Below, piece after piece: positions 46,830 through 56,707 of a stretch of 64,000 nucleotides of DNA. The translations under genes were made by a program, and so were the position numbers. Numbering within the stretch: the first letter of the stretch is position 1; every line of letters starts with the position of its first letter. Below the pieces are notes generated by a model. It saw only the letters and a program-made list of their open reading frames with translations, ran no database searches and had not been told where the DNA came from. The stretch covers positions 1,205,777 through 1,269,776 of the forward strand of contig NZ_LR733519.1 of the NCBI RefSeq assembly GCF_902506145.1, given 5' to 3'. This stretch comes from Burkholderia sp. 8Y (GTDB taxonomy: Bacteria; Pseudomonadota; Gammaproteobacteria; Burkholderiales; Burkholderiaceae).

Positions 46830-48200
46830 GAATGCCCTCGAGATAACAGCGTGCTTTGGGGGAAACAGCCGCCCGCAAAGACTTGCAGGATATTGGCGAA
46901 GTCCGCAGATTCGCTCAAGCTTTCAGAAGCCGTACTGAGCACTACAACCGGGATCAACGCACCTTCCTTCGCAGGAAAGCGATGAGTTGAAGATGCATTG
47001 CCCAAGAATACTATGGCCGCGAACGGCTGCAATGCAATCCTTCGATGCAGCGTCCTCAACTGCGCTCACGGTTTCTTACGCTGAGCGTCATCGAGACATG
47101 GAGAAGAAGCATTGAGATGTAAGACAGTGCTTCACAGCGGGAGGCGATACGGACGGCGTCCCCGCCGGCAACGGCACGTACACCAGCCCGGCGGAATTTC
47201 TGTTGATGGCAGGCGTTCTCGCCGTTGGCCTCTGCCGATGCTCGCGCGACTCCTCGACGCATACTGGTCGCCGTTCTGAGAGTGGCGGCTGCTCGCGACT
47301 TCGCTCATCCGGATGCGCTTGAGGCGATGATGTCGAACGCCGAAAAGTCTCCACAGATGTGGATGCTGGCAGAGGAAGCCGCCGCTGCTGTCGGCGATAC
47401 GGGGACGTATCTGCAAGTCATTCGCGGTGCGGGCGTAATCATGGAAACCGGCTCATAGGCAGTGCATGAATAGCGTTCGCGCATGAAGCGGACCGTTTGC
47501 TCGCGACGCGCATACCGAACGATCTCGCGAACGCATTTAGGCGCGCTTCGCTCCGCGTGAACTGCAGCGCAGAAGCAGGCATAAGACTAATCTGCTGCGA
47601 CGTCAGCTTCACGGACTGCTCGACGGGGCAGCGCGCGCTTTCCGCGAGAGTGGAAGACCTCGTATCGCACAAGCACGAGTTCGGCCATATACGTAGGAGG
47701 CCGAACGAATTGCGCTTAGTGTCCGATAATGAGTATAGGCAGCGAAATCTTATCGCTCGCTTAAGAGATAGCCGACTATGGGTTGGCCTTTAGACAAGCG
47801 AATCTGGCGTTCCATTACGCGCATCGGCTTGTCGAGCTTGATCTGGATGGCGGATGGGTCGCGACTGTGCTTGCTCCTGACCTTCAATCGACACGACTCC
47901 AGTTGACGGACTGATGACGCACAGCCATGTGTCGCATTAGTGAAAGAATCGACAGGGAGGCGTCATCGCCTGCGCACAGGTGAACGGCGAAAGTGCTGCA
48001 ATAGTCGCGCAAGACGATGGACTGCTCTTTCCGATGCACATCGCCAATCCCATTTGCGGTTCGATTGTCCGCATCGAGGCGTCGACGCGCATGCTCTGAG
48101 CGCCGGGAGCCCGTCCGACAAAGGCTGGACTGCTCAGCGGTAGGGGTATCCGTTAGAGTCGTGAATGAGGACTAGACTGGGAATATAACGGGAGCCAGTC
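46830..48200. other. gene-poor region
   Basis: 1371 bp without a confident gene. The most gene-like stretch is 47327-47458 (plus), a 43-codon frame after TTGAGG ending in LQVIRGAGVIMETGS; its codons look plausible but no family is recognised and it may be a remnant. No tRNA or transposase fragment is apparent. Confidence 0.45.
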
Positions 48201-48500
48201 ATGAAACTGCTTGTGCTTGTCTTCGCGGCATTGAGCCTCGCGACGCCGGTCGCTCGCGCGCAGTCGTACCAAAGCACGGAAACGGACATGCGTGCGCCTC
48301 AAAACAATCCGAAGCTGATGCCAAACGCGCCGCTTGGCAGCCAGTATCCCTCGCACGGCAATGTGCAAGCAGGCGAGTTGAACCTGAACCCTGCCGATCC
48401 CCGTGCACAGATGGTCAACGGGCTGCCCAACAATGCCAACGACGGCGGCTATGGCGCGCCGCTCGCCGGTAACAAGGCAAACGTCGCGCCTCGTGACTGA
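48201..48500 (+). CDS. small exported protein
   Basis: 99 residues from the ATG at 48201 (GGGAG 6 nt upstream). A signal peptide (1-20, ARAQ) is followed by a mature part of about 78 residues rich in N, P, G and A with no cysteine and no regular domain (APQNNPKLMPNAPLGSQYPS). Probably a disordered periplasmic or surface protein. Family not recognised. Confidence 0.75.
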   Translation: MKLLVLVFAALSLATPVARAQSYQSTETDMRAPQNNPKLMPNAPLGSQYPSHGNVQAGELNLNPADPRAQMVNGLPNNANDGGYGAPLAGNKANVAPRD

Positions 48501-49728
48501 GCGCAAAACGAGCCCTAGTCAGTCCGCCAAACGCGTATCGCGGATTGATGACGGGTACGGGCAGCAACGACGGCATGGGTTCGCGGCGGCGAACGGCGGG
48601 CGCGTCGGCATGTGCGCTGAAGCGCGGAGGCGGCTCGCTAATAGACGGTCAGAGGGCTTTGCTTCCTCGCGCGAAGTGCTCGGCTGCAGCTAACTCCTCT
48701 GTGGTGCCATCTCCAGCGCAGCCACGATCGCCATCTCTTCGTGCATCGCGGACTTCAAACGTGCGTCCGGCATCACGCGTTATGCGCAGCAGAATCTCGA
48801 GCAGCAAGTCGAGGACTGCAATTCACCATGCCGAGCGGCGGGCCGCACAGCGCCGAGGCCGACAGCAATACGCTGGGACAGTCTTTCGTCCGCATTCGCG
48901 GATGCGTCGATTCGCTGGTGGTTCGTGCCGAAGGTGCTAAGCCATGGCACTGCGGAACGCGTTAGCGAACCTATGTAGACACTTCATACGCGACGGCGGC
49001 CCTTGTCGCTGGAGGTGCGATTTCATAGGGGTCTGCGGGGAAGACCATTAGTTGCGTATCAACGCAAACAAGTGTTACTCACGCCTTCAACCGTTTATTG
49101 GACGGCGGCGGATCGCCAGCTCATTATCGTTGGACCGGCCGCTTCACGTGAGACTCACACCGAAGCGTGTGGCGCCACGAAGGAACCACGTCAGCAAGGC
49201 GCCCATTCGTATCCTGGTTGGCTATCGCGGACGAATGGGCCTTCGAAGGATGCCTCAAGGACGTGCCATCCCTCCTAATGAGGGTAGAGCCCACCCCTGC
49301 TAATCGAGGCTGTTTCAATCCGCGCAAAGTTCTATCGTTCTATTCGTGCACTGACCTTCTCTTTGCGCGTTCGGTAGCTCGAAGGCGCCCGCAATTGCCT
49401 CATCGTGTCGCGCGAGTTCGAAGCTGCCTTGAGAGGACAGCGTCTTAACGTTAAGTCCTTCCGAAACAACCCCGCGTTCGGTTCGAAACGTTCGACAGGG
49501 CAACGACTTTGAGTCTTAGGACTTGACACATTGAGTGCTGGGCAGCAGTCAGATTTTGTCCCTCACTAGTCGTCACGGAGATAGACTATGTTCGGAAAAC
49601 ATTCTCTTCGCGGCTGCCTGTGTGGTGATAGCAGCCGATTTGCAGGCGATTCGTGACGCCGCGGATGCGGTGGCGCTAACTATCACTACGCAACCATAGC
49701 GTGATTGGAAACTATTAGGAGAACTACG
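48501..49728. other. gene-poor region
   Basis: 1228 bp with several short overlapping frames in different phases, none with a ribosome binding site and coding bias together. The sequence may contain decayed genes, but no family could be assigned. Confidence 0.45.
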
Positions 49729-49929
49729 ATGAAAGCGAGAATTATCGGCACCTTCCTCGTCATGGCGTTGTCCGCCGGATGCTATGTGCTTGCACACGGC
49801 GACGGTCCCATGACCTACTACATGGACGACAATTCGCTGTTGTCTCAACACCTGGACGATAACCCCGCGCTGGCGAGCAATCCGATTGCGACTGTAGTCA
49901 CGCGGCAAACCGTCGAGACGAGCCGGTGA
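49729..49929 (+). CDS. small exported protein or lipoprotein
   Basis: 66 residues from the ATG at 49729 with TAGGAGAA upstream. A hydrophobic N-terminus ends in LSAGC, a near-lipobox, so it may be a lipoprotein. The mature part is acidic (GDGPMTYYMDDNSLLSQHLDDN). Family not recognised. Confidence 0.65.
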   Translation: MKARIIGTFLVMALSAGCYVLAHGDGPMTYYMDDNSLLSQHLDDNPALASNPIATVVTRQTVETSR

Positions 49930-50088
49930 GTTTCTCCGTTCGCTTAACGTGGCGCACGAATTCGGGTCTACAGTTTCTCGGTCGTGCTCTCCTCCCCCAT
50001 CGCGGCCACTCTGCTGTGCAATCTCCAATTCCCGATAAGCGCGGCGACCTAACCCTGCTAAGCTACCGCGGTTAAGTCGACCATTGCA

Positions 50089-51033
50089 TCACGCGTTCGC
50101 TTTTTTCGACCACTGCGCATACCACTTGCGGAACAATTCGAACTGCGTTTGCGCATAGCGACGCTGCGCTTCGCTGAGGACGTCTGTTTCATTGAAGTGA
50201 AGCGTGTATTCCTTGTCGCCGTTGAGCACCATCAGATACTTGTAATACAGCACCAGATCCGTGCCTTCATCGAACGATGAAAGCACCCCGAGCGCCGTTT
50301 CCAGTTCACGGGCCTGACGGCGCGCGATGACGTCCCCATCGCCCGCCTTGCGGCACAGATCGACCAGATGCAAGACTTCGCGCGGCAGTGCATTGCCGAT
50401 ACCGGTAATCGCGCCTCGCGCGCCGCAGTTGACGAAGCCGTGGAAGACCTGCGTGTCCACGCCCGCCATCAACGTGACATTCTCGTCCTGGCTGGTGATG
50501 TGCTCGGCGGCATAACGCATGTCCGCTGCTCCACCGAACTCCTTGAACCCGATCAGGTTCGGATACTTGGCCCGCAGTTCGAAGAACAAATCGGCGCGCG
50601 TGGCAAAGCCGTAGTAAGGGCTGTTATAGATGACCGCGGGCAGTGCGGGCGCCGCTTCCAGGATCGCGGAAAAGTGCGCCTTCTGCGCGGCAGGCGAGGC
50701 ACCGCGCGACAGCACGCGTGGAATGACCATCAGGCCGCTAGCGCCTACCTTGGCCGCATGCGCTGCATGCGAGACGGCCTCTTTGGAATTGACCGCACCC
50801 GTGCCGACGATGGTCGGGACACCGGCATCGACCAGGCGCGCCACGCCTTCCTGACGCTGCGCTTCGGTCAGGAGGGGCCAGTCACCCATCGATCCGCAGT
50901 AGACCACTGCGTTCATGCCGAGGCCGACCAGCTCCCGCGCTTTAGCGACGAGCGCGTCGTAGTCCGGCGTGCGCTCGGCCGTGCACGGCGTCATGAGAGC
51001 CGGAATGGTGCCCGTGAAGATGTTGTTGCTCAT
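50089..51033 (-). CDS. lhpC: pyrroline-4-hydroxy-2-carboxylate deaminase (DapA family)
   Basis: 314 residues. A DapA-type barrel with Schiff-base lysine K164 (GFKEFGG) and tyrosine Y140 (NSPYYG). In hydroxyproline catabolism an enzyme of this family converts the cyclic imine from D-hydroxyproline oxidation into 2-oxoglutarate semialdehyde plus ammonia. It follows the dehydrogenase and epimerase genes on the same strand, which supports that role over lysine synthesis. It has its own upstream region with a motif shared with the epimerase gene. Confidence 0.85.
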   Translation of the reverse strand: MSNNIFTGTIPALMTPCTAERTPDYDALVAKARELVGLGMNAVVYCGSMGDWPLLTEAQRQEGVARLVDAGVPTIVGTGAVNSKEAVSHAAHAAKVGASGLMVIPRVLSRGASPAAQKAHFSAILEAAPALPAVIYNSPYYGFATRADLFFELRAKYPNLIGFKEFGGAADMRYAAEHITSQDENVTLMAGVDTQVFHGFVNCGARGAITGIGNALPREVLHLVDLCRKAGDGDVIARRQARELETALGVLSSFDEGTDLVLYYKYLMVLNGDKEYTLHFNETDVLSEAQRRYAQTQFELFRKWYAQWSKKANA

Positions 51034-51151
51034 GGTGTGTCCCTCGACGTTCGGTGATAGTGATCCATGAATCGGACTTGCCGATGCCTCTGGCGATGCC
51101 CTGCAGTATCACAAGCCAAAACCGTTTCGGCTTGCGCCGATTCGCGGCGGC

Positions 51152-51170
51152 GAGTGACGAAATCGGCATA
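51152..51170 (-). promoter_or_regulatory. shared 19-bp motif, copy 1 (upstream of the deaminase gene)
   Basis: GAGTGACGAAATCGGCATA (plus strand) matches 17 of 19 positions in the copy at 55057-55075 upstream of the epimerase gene, in the same orientation to its gene. It ends 119 bp before the deaminase start. Confidence 0.55.
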
Positions 51171-51313
51171 AAGGGCGCGCGGTGTCGCGTTGAGCGATCG
51201 CGTGCGGGCCGCCAGGCGTGTCGTACGCATTCGGCTCTCGGCGCAATCGGCAGGACGATTCGGGTCATTGCGCGTGCTCGGCAACCAGGCGACCGCTGAA
51301 GCAATAGCTTCCG

Positions 51314-52570
51314 CTAAACCTCAAGTAGGGTTGCGATACGCGCCGGTGCAAACGGTGGACGTTGCGCATCAGTTTCCCAGTTGAAACAGAAAGCAGCCGC
51401 TTCACCGCAGACTTTGCCTTGGCATGGTCCCATGCCGCAACGCGTATGCAACTTCGCGTCGCGCCACGATCGATACTTCGACGCATCGCCGAAGGCAACG
51501 TCTTCGCATCGGCACAAGATCGTGTCAGGGTTCGGTAGCGTGCGAAGCTCCGCAGTCAACGCAAACGCTTCGTGCATGCGTTGCGCAAATTGCCGATAGC
51601 GTTCGCGCTCCGCAAAGAGCTTGCGCGCATGTTCGCGATGACCCGTCGCCGCGTGCGCGGCAATGCGGCCTTCGAGCGCGGCAAGCTCCATGCCGCCGAC
51701 GCCAGTGCATTCGCCGGCAGCATAGATATCGGGCACTGAAGTGCTCTGCCATTCGTCGACAAGCAATGCAGTTTCGAACGGCGTCTCGACGGTTTCGCAC
51801 CCGAGCGCGATGCCGATCTGCGCGTTCGGCACCAGCCCGTATGCGCAAGCGAGGCGATCGCAGTCGATACGCATGTCCTCATCGCCACGACGCACGCGTA
51901 CATGCGCAAGCTGCGCCTCACCGTACGCTTGCGCGACATAAGCCCCGCGATAATACGGCGTCGCCCGCAGATCGACTCGCATGCACGCCGCCTGAACGAG
52001 CTTCGCGGGGGTCTTCAAAAGGCCCCATGCGAACTGCCGAACGTGGCTTGCCGATGCCTGCTCGACGATAGCCGCCACTTGCGCCCCATGTTGACGTGCC
52101 GTGATCGCGGCGGCCCAAAGCAGCGGCCCGGTGCCTGCAATCACGATGCGTTGCCCCCTAACCGGCATGCCGCCCTTGATCAGCGCCTGCAATCCCCCGG
52201 CGCCTGTCACGCCGGGCAAGGTCCAGCCGGGATACGGCACAAAACGCTCGCGTGCGCCCGTCGCCAGGATCAGCTTCTCGTAGCCAACCGGAAATCCGCG
52301 CGTGGCATCTTCGACGAGAAGCTTCTTGTCGGCCAGGGACTGCACCACGCGCGTACCGGCGAGATGGGTGATGTTCGTGTGTCGAGAGAGCGCGTCGATG
52401 GCGGCGCGCGCCGGTCCTTTCGGCGCATGCTCGGGCCCTTGTCGCCAGATTTGCCCGCCCGGGAGCGGATTGTCGTCGATGACAGCGACCTTCGCGCCGG
52501 CTTCCGCCGCGACGCGTGCCGCATGCAAGCCCGCCGGACCCGCGCCGATAATAAGGACATCGAATTTCAT
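51314..52570 (-). CDS. D-hydroxyproline dehydrogenase, FAD/NAD subunit with BFD cluster
   Basis: 418 residues, starting in an ATGA overlap with the 2Fe-2S gene. An FAD motif opens the protein (LIIGAGPAGLHAARVAAEAG), a NAD fold follows (IVIAGTGPLLWAAAI), and the C-terminus holds a BFD-type [2Fe-2S] site (ILCRCEDV ... CGMGPCQGKVC). This is the large subunit of heteromeric opine/hydrogen-cyanide-synthase-like dehydrogenases. Together with the next two genes it forms a three-part D-hydroxyproline dehydrogenase. Confidence 0.87.
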   Translation of the reverse strand: MKFDVLIIGAGPAGLHAARVAAEAGAKVAVIDDNPLPGGQIWRQGPEHAPKGPARAAIDALSRHTNITHLAGTRVVQSLADKKLLVEDATRGFPVGYEKLILATGARERFVPYPGWTLPGVTGAGGLQALIKGGMPVRGQRIVIAGTGPLLWAAAITARQHGAQVAAIVEQASASHVRQFAWGLLKTPAKLVQAACMRVDLRATPYYRGAYVAQAYGEAQLAHVRVRRGDEDMRIDCDRLACAYGLVPNAQIGIALGCETVETPFETALLVDEWQSTSVPDIYAAGECTGVGGMELAALEGRIAAHAATGHREHARKLFAERERYRQFAQRMHEAFALTAELRTLPNPDTILCRCEDVAFGDASKYRSWRDAKLHTRCGMGPCQGKVCGEAAAFCFNWETDAQRPPFAPARIATLLEV

Positions 52571-52836
52571 TTGCATGCGCTTCCCGTCTCGACCGACATA
52601 CCTTGCACGCACAGCGTCTGACACGCGAGCCGATGCGGCGCGCCATCGATCCTGACTCTGCATTCCTGGCATATTCCCATGCCGCATAACGGCCCACGCG
52701 CGTCACCGCTAACGGACCGCCGCGTGACGACATTGGCGCCTCCCGCCGCAAGCGCCACTGCCGCCAGAACCGAACTGCCGCTCGCCACGCTCACGGCGCG
52801 TCCATCGACTTGAACCGTCAACGATTGCTTAGACAT
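52567..52836 (-). CDS. (2Fe-2S)-binding small subunit of the dehydrogenase
   Basis: 89 residues. A plant-type ferredoxin-like domain with CGMGICQEC and a distal cysteine (LACQTLC). Its ends overlap both neighbours: 8 nt with the oxidase gene and 4 nt with the FAD-subunit gene. This is the gamma-type electron-transfer subunit of the complex. Confidence 0.88.
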   Translation of the reverse strand: MSKQSLTVQVDGRAVSVASGSSVLAAVALAAGGANVVTRRSVSGDARGPLCGMGICQECRVRIDGAPHRLACQTLCVQGMSVETGSACK

Positions 52837-54046
52837 CCGCGGCTCCAGTGTTGACGGCATCGACAACGCCGCTCGCATTGCACCTCGACGGCAGATAAGG
52901 CGTCGGGTCGATGGGCAACCGGGACGACGCGCCCGTAATTTGCGCGGCGATCAGCTTCGCGGTCGCGAGCGCCGTCGTCACGCCGAGACCTTCGTGTCCT
53001 GTCGCGAGCCATGCCGGAACGTGAGCCGCTTCGTCGCGAGCAAAATGCGCGGCAGGACCGATGAGCGGCAGACCGTCCACCGTTGCCGGTCGAAAGCCAG
53101 TCCATGCGCGGATCGCATTGAGTTGAGTGAGCCGGGGAAGATACTCGCTCGCGCGCCGAAGCATGCGCGCCATGATGTCGGGTTCGATCGCGGGATCGAC
53201 GTTGTCGAACTGACGCGAAGAGCCGATCAGCAATTGCCCGGTCGGGCGCGGCTGCACGTTGAACGCGACCGAGGTCCCGCTCGCGTTATGCGCGCTCTTG
53301 ATATAACCGAGTTCGAGAATCTGATGCCGGATGGTGCCGGGATAGCGGTCCGTGATGAGCAGATGCCCTTTCTTCGCCTGCATCGGCAATTCAGGCATCA
53401 AGTCGATCGCCTGCAGGCCATTCGCGATGAGCACCGCGCCCGCCGCGATCGATTCGCCGTTGTCGAGCATCACGCCTTCGCGCGTGAGACGCCTTACCGA
53501 TGCACCCAGCCTGCACGTCACGCGGCCTGCGCCCGGCGCCACGGCCGACGCATCCGCGAGCAGCCATGCCGCAGATGCCGGCGCGTAGACGACGGCATCG
53601 TCCGGCACGATCATGCCGCCGCGAAAACCATCGCGAAGTTCCGGTTCCGCTTCGCGCAACTGCTGCGCGTCGAGCATATCGCATGCGATTCCTTCGCGCA
53701 CGAGCGAATCTCGACGCTCACGCGCGAGATCGAACTCCTCGTCGTCGGCCGCTACCCAGAGCGTGCCGCATCGCACGAAGTCCTGACGCGGGCCCAGATG
53801 CGGCGCGAGATCGAGCCATAACTGACGCGACCACGAAGAGAGCGCGAATTCAGCGGGCGTATCGTCCATCACGACGACATGGCCCATGCCCGCCGCCGTC
53901 ACGCCGCCGCCGATTCCCGCGCGATCCATCACGAGCACGTCGAGGCCCTCGCGCGCAAGCTCGCGCGCGCACGCCGCGCCGACAATGCCCGCGCCAATAA
54001 CGATCACATCGGGGCACGCACGTCCCGTGACGGCACTCGCTTTCAC
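52829..54046 (-). CDS. D-hydroxyproline dehydrogenase, D-amino-acid-oxidase-like FAD subunit
   Basis: 405 residues from a GTG at 54046, in a 4-nt GTGA overlap with the epimerase stop. It is a DAO-fold flavoprotein: [21 protein letters not shown] at the N-terminus, and [17 protein letters not shown] and [16 protein letters not shown] near the C-terminus. It would oxidise cis-4-hydroxy-D-proline from the epimerase to the pyrroline imine, passing electrons through the 2Fe-2S and FAD partner subunits. Confidence 0.88.
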   Translation of the reverse strand: MKASAVTGRACPDVIVIGAGIVGAACARELAREGLDVLVMDRAGIGGGVTAAGMGHVVVMDDTPAEFALSSWSRQLWLDLAPHLGPRQDFVRCGTLWVAADDEEFDLARERRDSLVREGIACDMLDAQQLREAEPELRDGFRGGMIVPDDAVVYAPASAAWLLADASAVAPGAGRVTCRLGASVRRLTREGVMLDNGESIAAGAVLIANGLQAIDLMPELPMQAKKGHLLITDRYPGTIRHQILELGYIKSAHNASGTSVAFNVQPRPTGQLLIGSSRQFDNVDPAIEPDIMARMLRRASEYLPRLTQLNAIRAWTGFRPATVDGLPLIGPAAHFARDEAAHVPAWLATGHEGLGVTTALATAKLIAAQITGASSRLPIDPTPYLPSRCNASGVVDAVNTGAADV

Positions 54047-55002
54047 GTACGGATGCCCCACGCGAACGGATCGTCGCTGGAGAAGACGAGCTTCGCCTCG
54101 GCGTTCACATGCGCGGTTCCGCGGATGCTCGGCCGCACGCGTCCCGCCGCGTGATCACCGATGGATTCATAGCACGCCTCGAACACGCTGCCGACGATGC
54201 TTTCCTGCCGCCACCATGCGCCCGGCGCGAGCAGGCCATCGGCGGCAAGGCACGCGATTTTCGCGCTCGTGCCCGTTCCGCACGGCGAGCGGTCGTACGC
54301 CTTGCCGGGACACAGCACGAAATTGCGGCTATCGACGTTTGGCGTGGTTGAATCGGCGAATAGTTCGATATGGTCGATGACCGCTCCGCCCTCGCCCGTG
54401 ATGCCGTTTGATTCGAGGGCTTCGCGGATCGCCCAGGTGGTTTCCGTGAGCGACTCGACGCGCGCGAAGTCCAGCGCCTGACCGTGATCGGAAACGAGAA
54501 AGAACCAGTTGCCGCCCCAGGCGATGTCGCCGTGCACGCGCCCGAGGGTCGGCACGTCGAGCGGCACTCGCGTGCGGTAACGGTATGCCGGAACGTTGTG
54601 CACGGTCACGCTGAGATCGCCGTGCAGTTCGGCTTCGACGATACCGACAGGCGTTTCTATCCGATGCACACCGGGCTGGATGCGCCCGAGATGCGCGAGG
54701 GACACGACGAGGCCGATCGTGCCATGACCGCACATGCCGAGAAAGCCGACGTTATTGAAGAAGATGACGCCCGCCGAGCACGACGGATCGTCCGGTTCGC
54801 ACAAGAGCGCGCCCACCATCACGTCCGAACCGCGCGGCTCGTTGACAACGCCAGCACGTACGCGGTCGTAGTCGCGGCGAAAGATGTCGAGACGCTCGGA
54901 CATGGGACCTCGACCGAGATCGGGGCCGCCTGCGATGACGAGTCGCGTCGGCTCGCCGCCGGTATGCGAGTCGACGACTTCGATGTGTGTGAGTGTGTTC
55001 AT
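54043..55002 (-). CDS. lhpA: 4-hydroxyproline 2-epimerase
   Basis: 319 residues from the ATG at 55002; an ATG at 55011 is also possible, neither with a clear ribosome binding site. It belongs to the proline-racemase family, with both catalytic cysteines: C91 (GMCGHGT) and C241 ([10 protein letters not shown]). Retention of the second cysteine rules out the dehydratase branch. It converts trans-4-hydroxy-L-proline to the cis-D epimer, the first step of the pathway, and the overlapping gene order supports this. Confidence 0.9.
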   Translation of the reverse strand: MNTLTHIEVVDSHTGGEPTRLVIAGGPDLGRGPMSERLDIFRRDYDRVRAGVVNEPRGSDVMVGALLCEPDDPSCSAGVIFFNNVGFLGMCGHGTIGLVVSLAHLGRIQPGVHRIETPVGIVEAELHGDLSVTVHNVPAYRYRTRVPLDVPTLGRVHGDIAWGGNWFFLVSDHGQALDFARVESLTETTWAIREALESNGITGEGGAVIDHIELFADSTTPNVDSRNFVLCPGKAYDRSPCGTGTSAKIACLAADGLLAPGAWWRQESIVGSVFEACYESIGDHAAGRVRPSIRGTAHVNAEAKLVFSSDDPFAWGIRT

Positions 55003-55056
55003 GGCAGCCATGCTAAGCGGCCACGTTGCGGACGTCTTGGCTGAACGCCGCTCTGG

Positions 55057-55075
55057 GAATGATGAAATCGGCATA
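55057..55075 (-). promoter_or_regulatory. shared 19-bp motif, copy 2 (upstream of the epimerase gene)
   Basis: GAATGATGAAATCGGCATA (plus strand), 17 of 19 identical to the copy at 51152. It lies 55-73 bp upstream of the epimerase start. Confidence 0.55.
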
Positions 55076-55181
55076 GCGTCGCGTGAGAAAAAGCCCGCCG
55101 CTGCGCGATGGAAACCGTTGAGAGTGAAAACCCGACTATGCAAGAACGAATACCGCAGTCGGCCTTGCACACGGCGGCACT

Positions 55182-55197
55182 ATGCAGATTTCTGCAT
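55182..55197. promoter_or_regulatory. inverted repeat upstream of the amino-acid binding-protein gene
   Basis: ATGCAGA-TT-TCTGCAT is a perfect dyad of 7-bp arms, 144 bp before the binding-protein start; candidate operator. Confidence 0.45.
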
Positions 55198-55340
55198 CAC
55201 CGCTGATTATTTCCCGCAAGACGCGGCGACTTCTGGCTTCGTATATTTGTGCGCCACGTGTCGACAGAGAATGGATCGAACACTGGTCTCGAGTGCCACG
55301 ACTACGACTCACGATTAACACAAAGAGGACGCCACAGAAA

Positions 55341-56498
55341 ATGAAAGTCGCCACTGCATACGTATCGGCCGCGTTGGTTGCGTACTCGGCCTTCGCTAGC
55401 GCATCGCAGGCGCTGGCCGCATCGGCATCGCCGCAGAATGTCCAGATCGGCTTTGCGGCGCCGCTCACCGGCGGCCAGGCGCATTACGGCGCGGATTTTC
55501 GGAGCGGCGTGGAGCTCGCGATTGCGGACATGAATGCGACGAAGCCGGTCATCGGCGGTCAGCCCGTGCAGTTCGTGCTCAACGCACAGGACGATCAGGC
55601 CGATCCGCGCACGGGTACGACGGTCGCGCAAAAGCTCGTGGACGATGGCGTGGTCGCCGTCATCGGCCACTACAACTCGGGCACCAGCATCCCGGCCGCG
55701 CCGATCTACGCGAAGGCGGGCATCCCCGAAGTCGCGATGGCAACCGCGCCCGCCTACACGCGGCTCGGTTTGCCGACGACGTTTCGCCTGCTGACTTCGG
55801 ATACGCAACTCGGCAGCGTGCTCGGCGAATATGCCGCGAAGGGCCTCAAGTTCAAGCGCCTTGCCATCGTCGATGACCGCACCGCGTACGGGCAAGGCGT
55901 GGCCGAAGAGTTCGCGAAGGCAGCGAAGGCGGCGGGCGCGACCATCGTCGATCAGGAATACACAACGGACAAGGCCGTCGATTTCCGCGCGATTCTCACG
56001 AAGATCAAGTCGGCCGATGTCGATGCCGTCTTCTACGGCGGCGCCGATACGCAAGCCGCTCCGATGCTCAAACAAATGCGTTCGCTCGCGATCAAAGCAG
56101 TGTTGATCGGCCCGGACATGTTGCAGTCGGAGAACCTCATCAAGATCGCGGGCGGCGCGGCTGAAGGCACGCTGGCGGCATCGGAGGGAAGTCCGCTCGA
56201 GAAGATGCCGGGCGGCAAGGCGTTTGCCGAGCACTACAAGGCGCACTTCAGCAAGCCGGTCGAGCTGTACGCGCCTTATGCGTACGACGGCACGATGGCG
56301 GTGTTCAATGCGATGAAGAAAGCGAATTCCACCGATCCGCGCGTGTTCCTCACCGCGCTCAAGAGCACGAACATGAAGGGCGTCACCACGAGCGAACTGT
56401 CGTACGACAATTTCGGAGACCTGAAGTATGGCGGCGTGACGGTGTATAAGGTCGCGAACGGGAAGTGGATGCCGTTGCAGACGGTGGGCACGAAGTAA
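55341..56498 (+). CDS. branched-chain-amino-acid-type ABC binding protein
   Basis: 385 residues from the ATG at 55341. A signal peptide (ends ALAAS) leads a LivJ/LivK-type protein (VQIGFAAPLTGGQAHYGADFRSGVELAIADMN, then VVAVIGHYNSGTSIPAAPIYAKAGIPEVAMA). No permease or ATPase genes are adjacent. Its position opposite the hydroxyproline genes suggests that it captures hydroxyproline or a related amino acid for a transporter encoded elsewhere. Confidence 0.9.
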   Translation: MKVATAYVSAALVAYSAFASASQALAASASPQNVQIGFAAPLTGGQAHYGADFRSGVELAIADMNATKPVIGGQPVQFVLNAQDDQADPRTGTTVAQKLVDDGVVAVIGHYNSGTSIPAAPIYAKAGIPEVAMATAPAYTRLGLPTTFRLLTSDTQLGSVLGEYAAKGLKFKRLAIVDDRTAYGQGVAEEFAKAAKAAGATIVDQEYTTDKAVDFRAILTKIKSADVDAVFYGGADTQAAPMLKQMRSLAIKAVLIGPDMLQSENLIKIAGGAAEGTLAASEGSPLEKMPGGKAFAEHYKAHFSKPVELYAPYAYDGTMAVFNAMKKANSTDPRVFLTALKSTNMKGVTTSELSYDNFGDLKYGGVTVYKVANGKWMPLQTVGTK

Positions 56499-56507
56499 TC
56501 GAAGCGC

Positions 56508-56539
56508 GGTGGCCGCATGCGTACGGAAGCGCGGCCACC
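56508..56539. repeat. GC-rich hairpin between convergent genes
   Basis: GGTGGCCGC and GCGGCCACC pair as 9-bp arms around a 14-nt loop just after the binding-protein stop. No T-run, so termination is possible but unproven. Confidence 0.5.
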
Positions 56540-56707
56540 CTCCTCTCGATGAGAGCGACTTTGCGCAGCATGTCGACAAGCCGCTCGCGCGAGTGCACGG
56601 CTACGATGTGATGTCGGGCCCCCGCTTCCACGATGTCGTCGATAGCACGCACATGTTCCTGCGTCGCTTTGATGAAACCCATGAGCGCATAGGCAATCGA
56701 GAACCCG

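Larger units (their letters stand above)
55003..55340. other. divergent control region of the hydroxyproline genes
   Basis: 338 bp between the epimerase gene and the divergent ABC binding-protein gene. Contains the shared 19-bp motif and a perfect dyad, listed separately. No regulator gene is found next to it. Confidence 0.55.
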
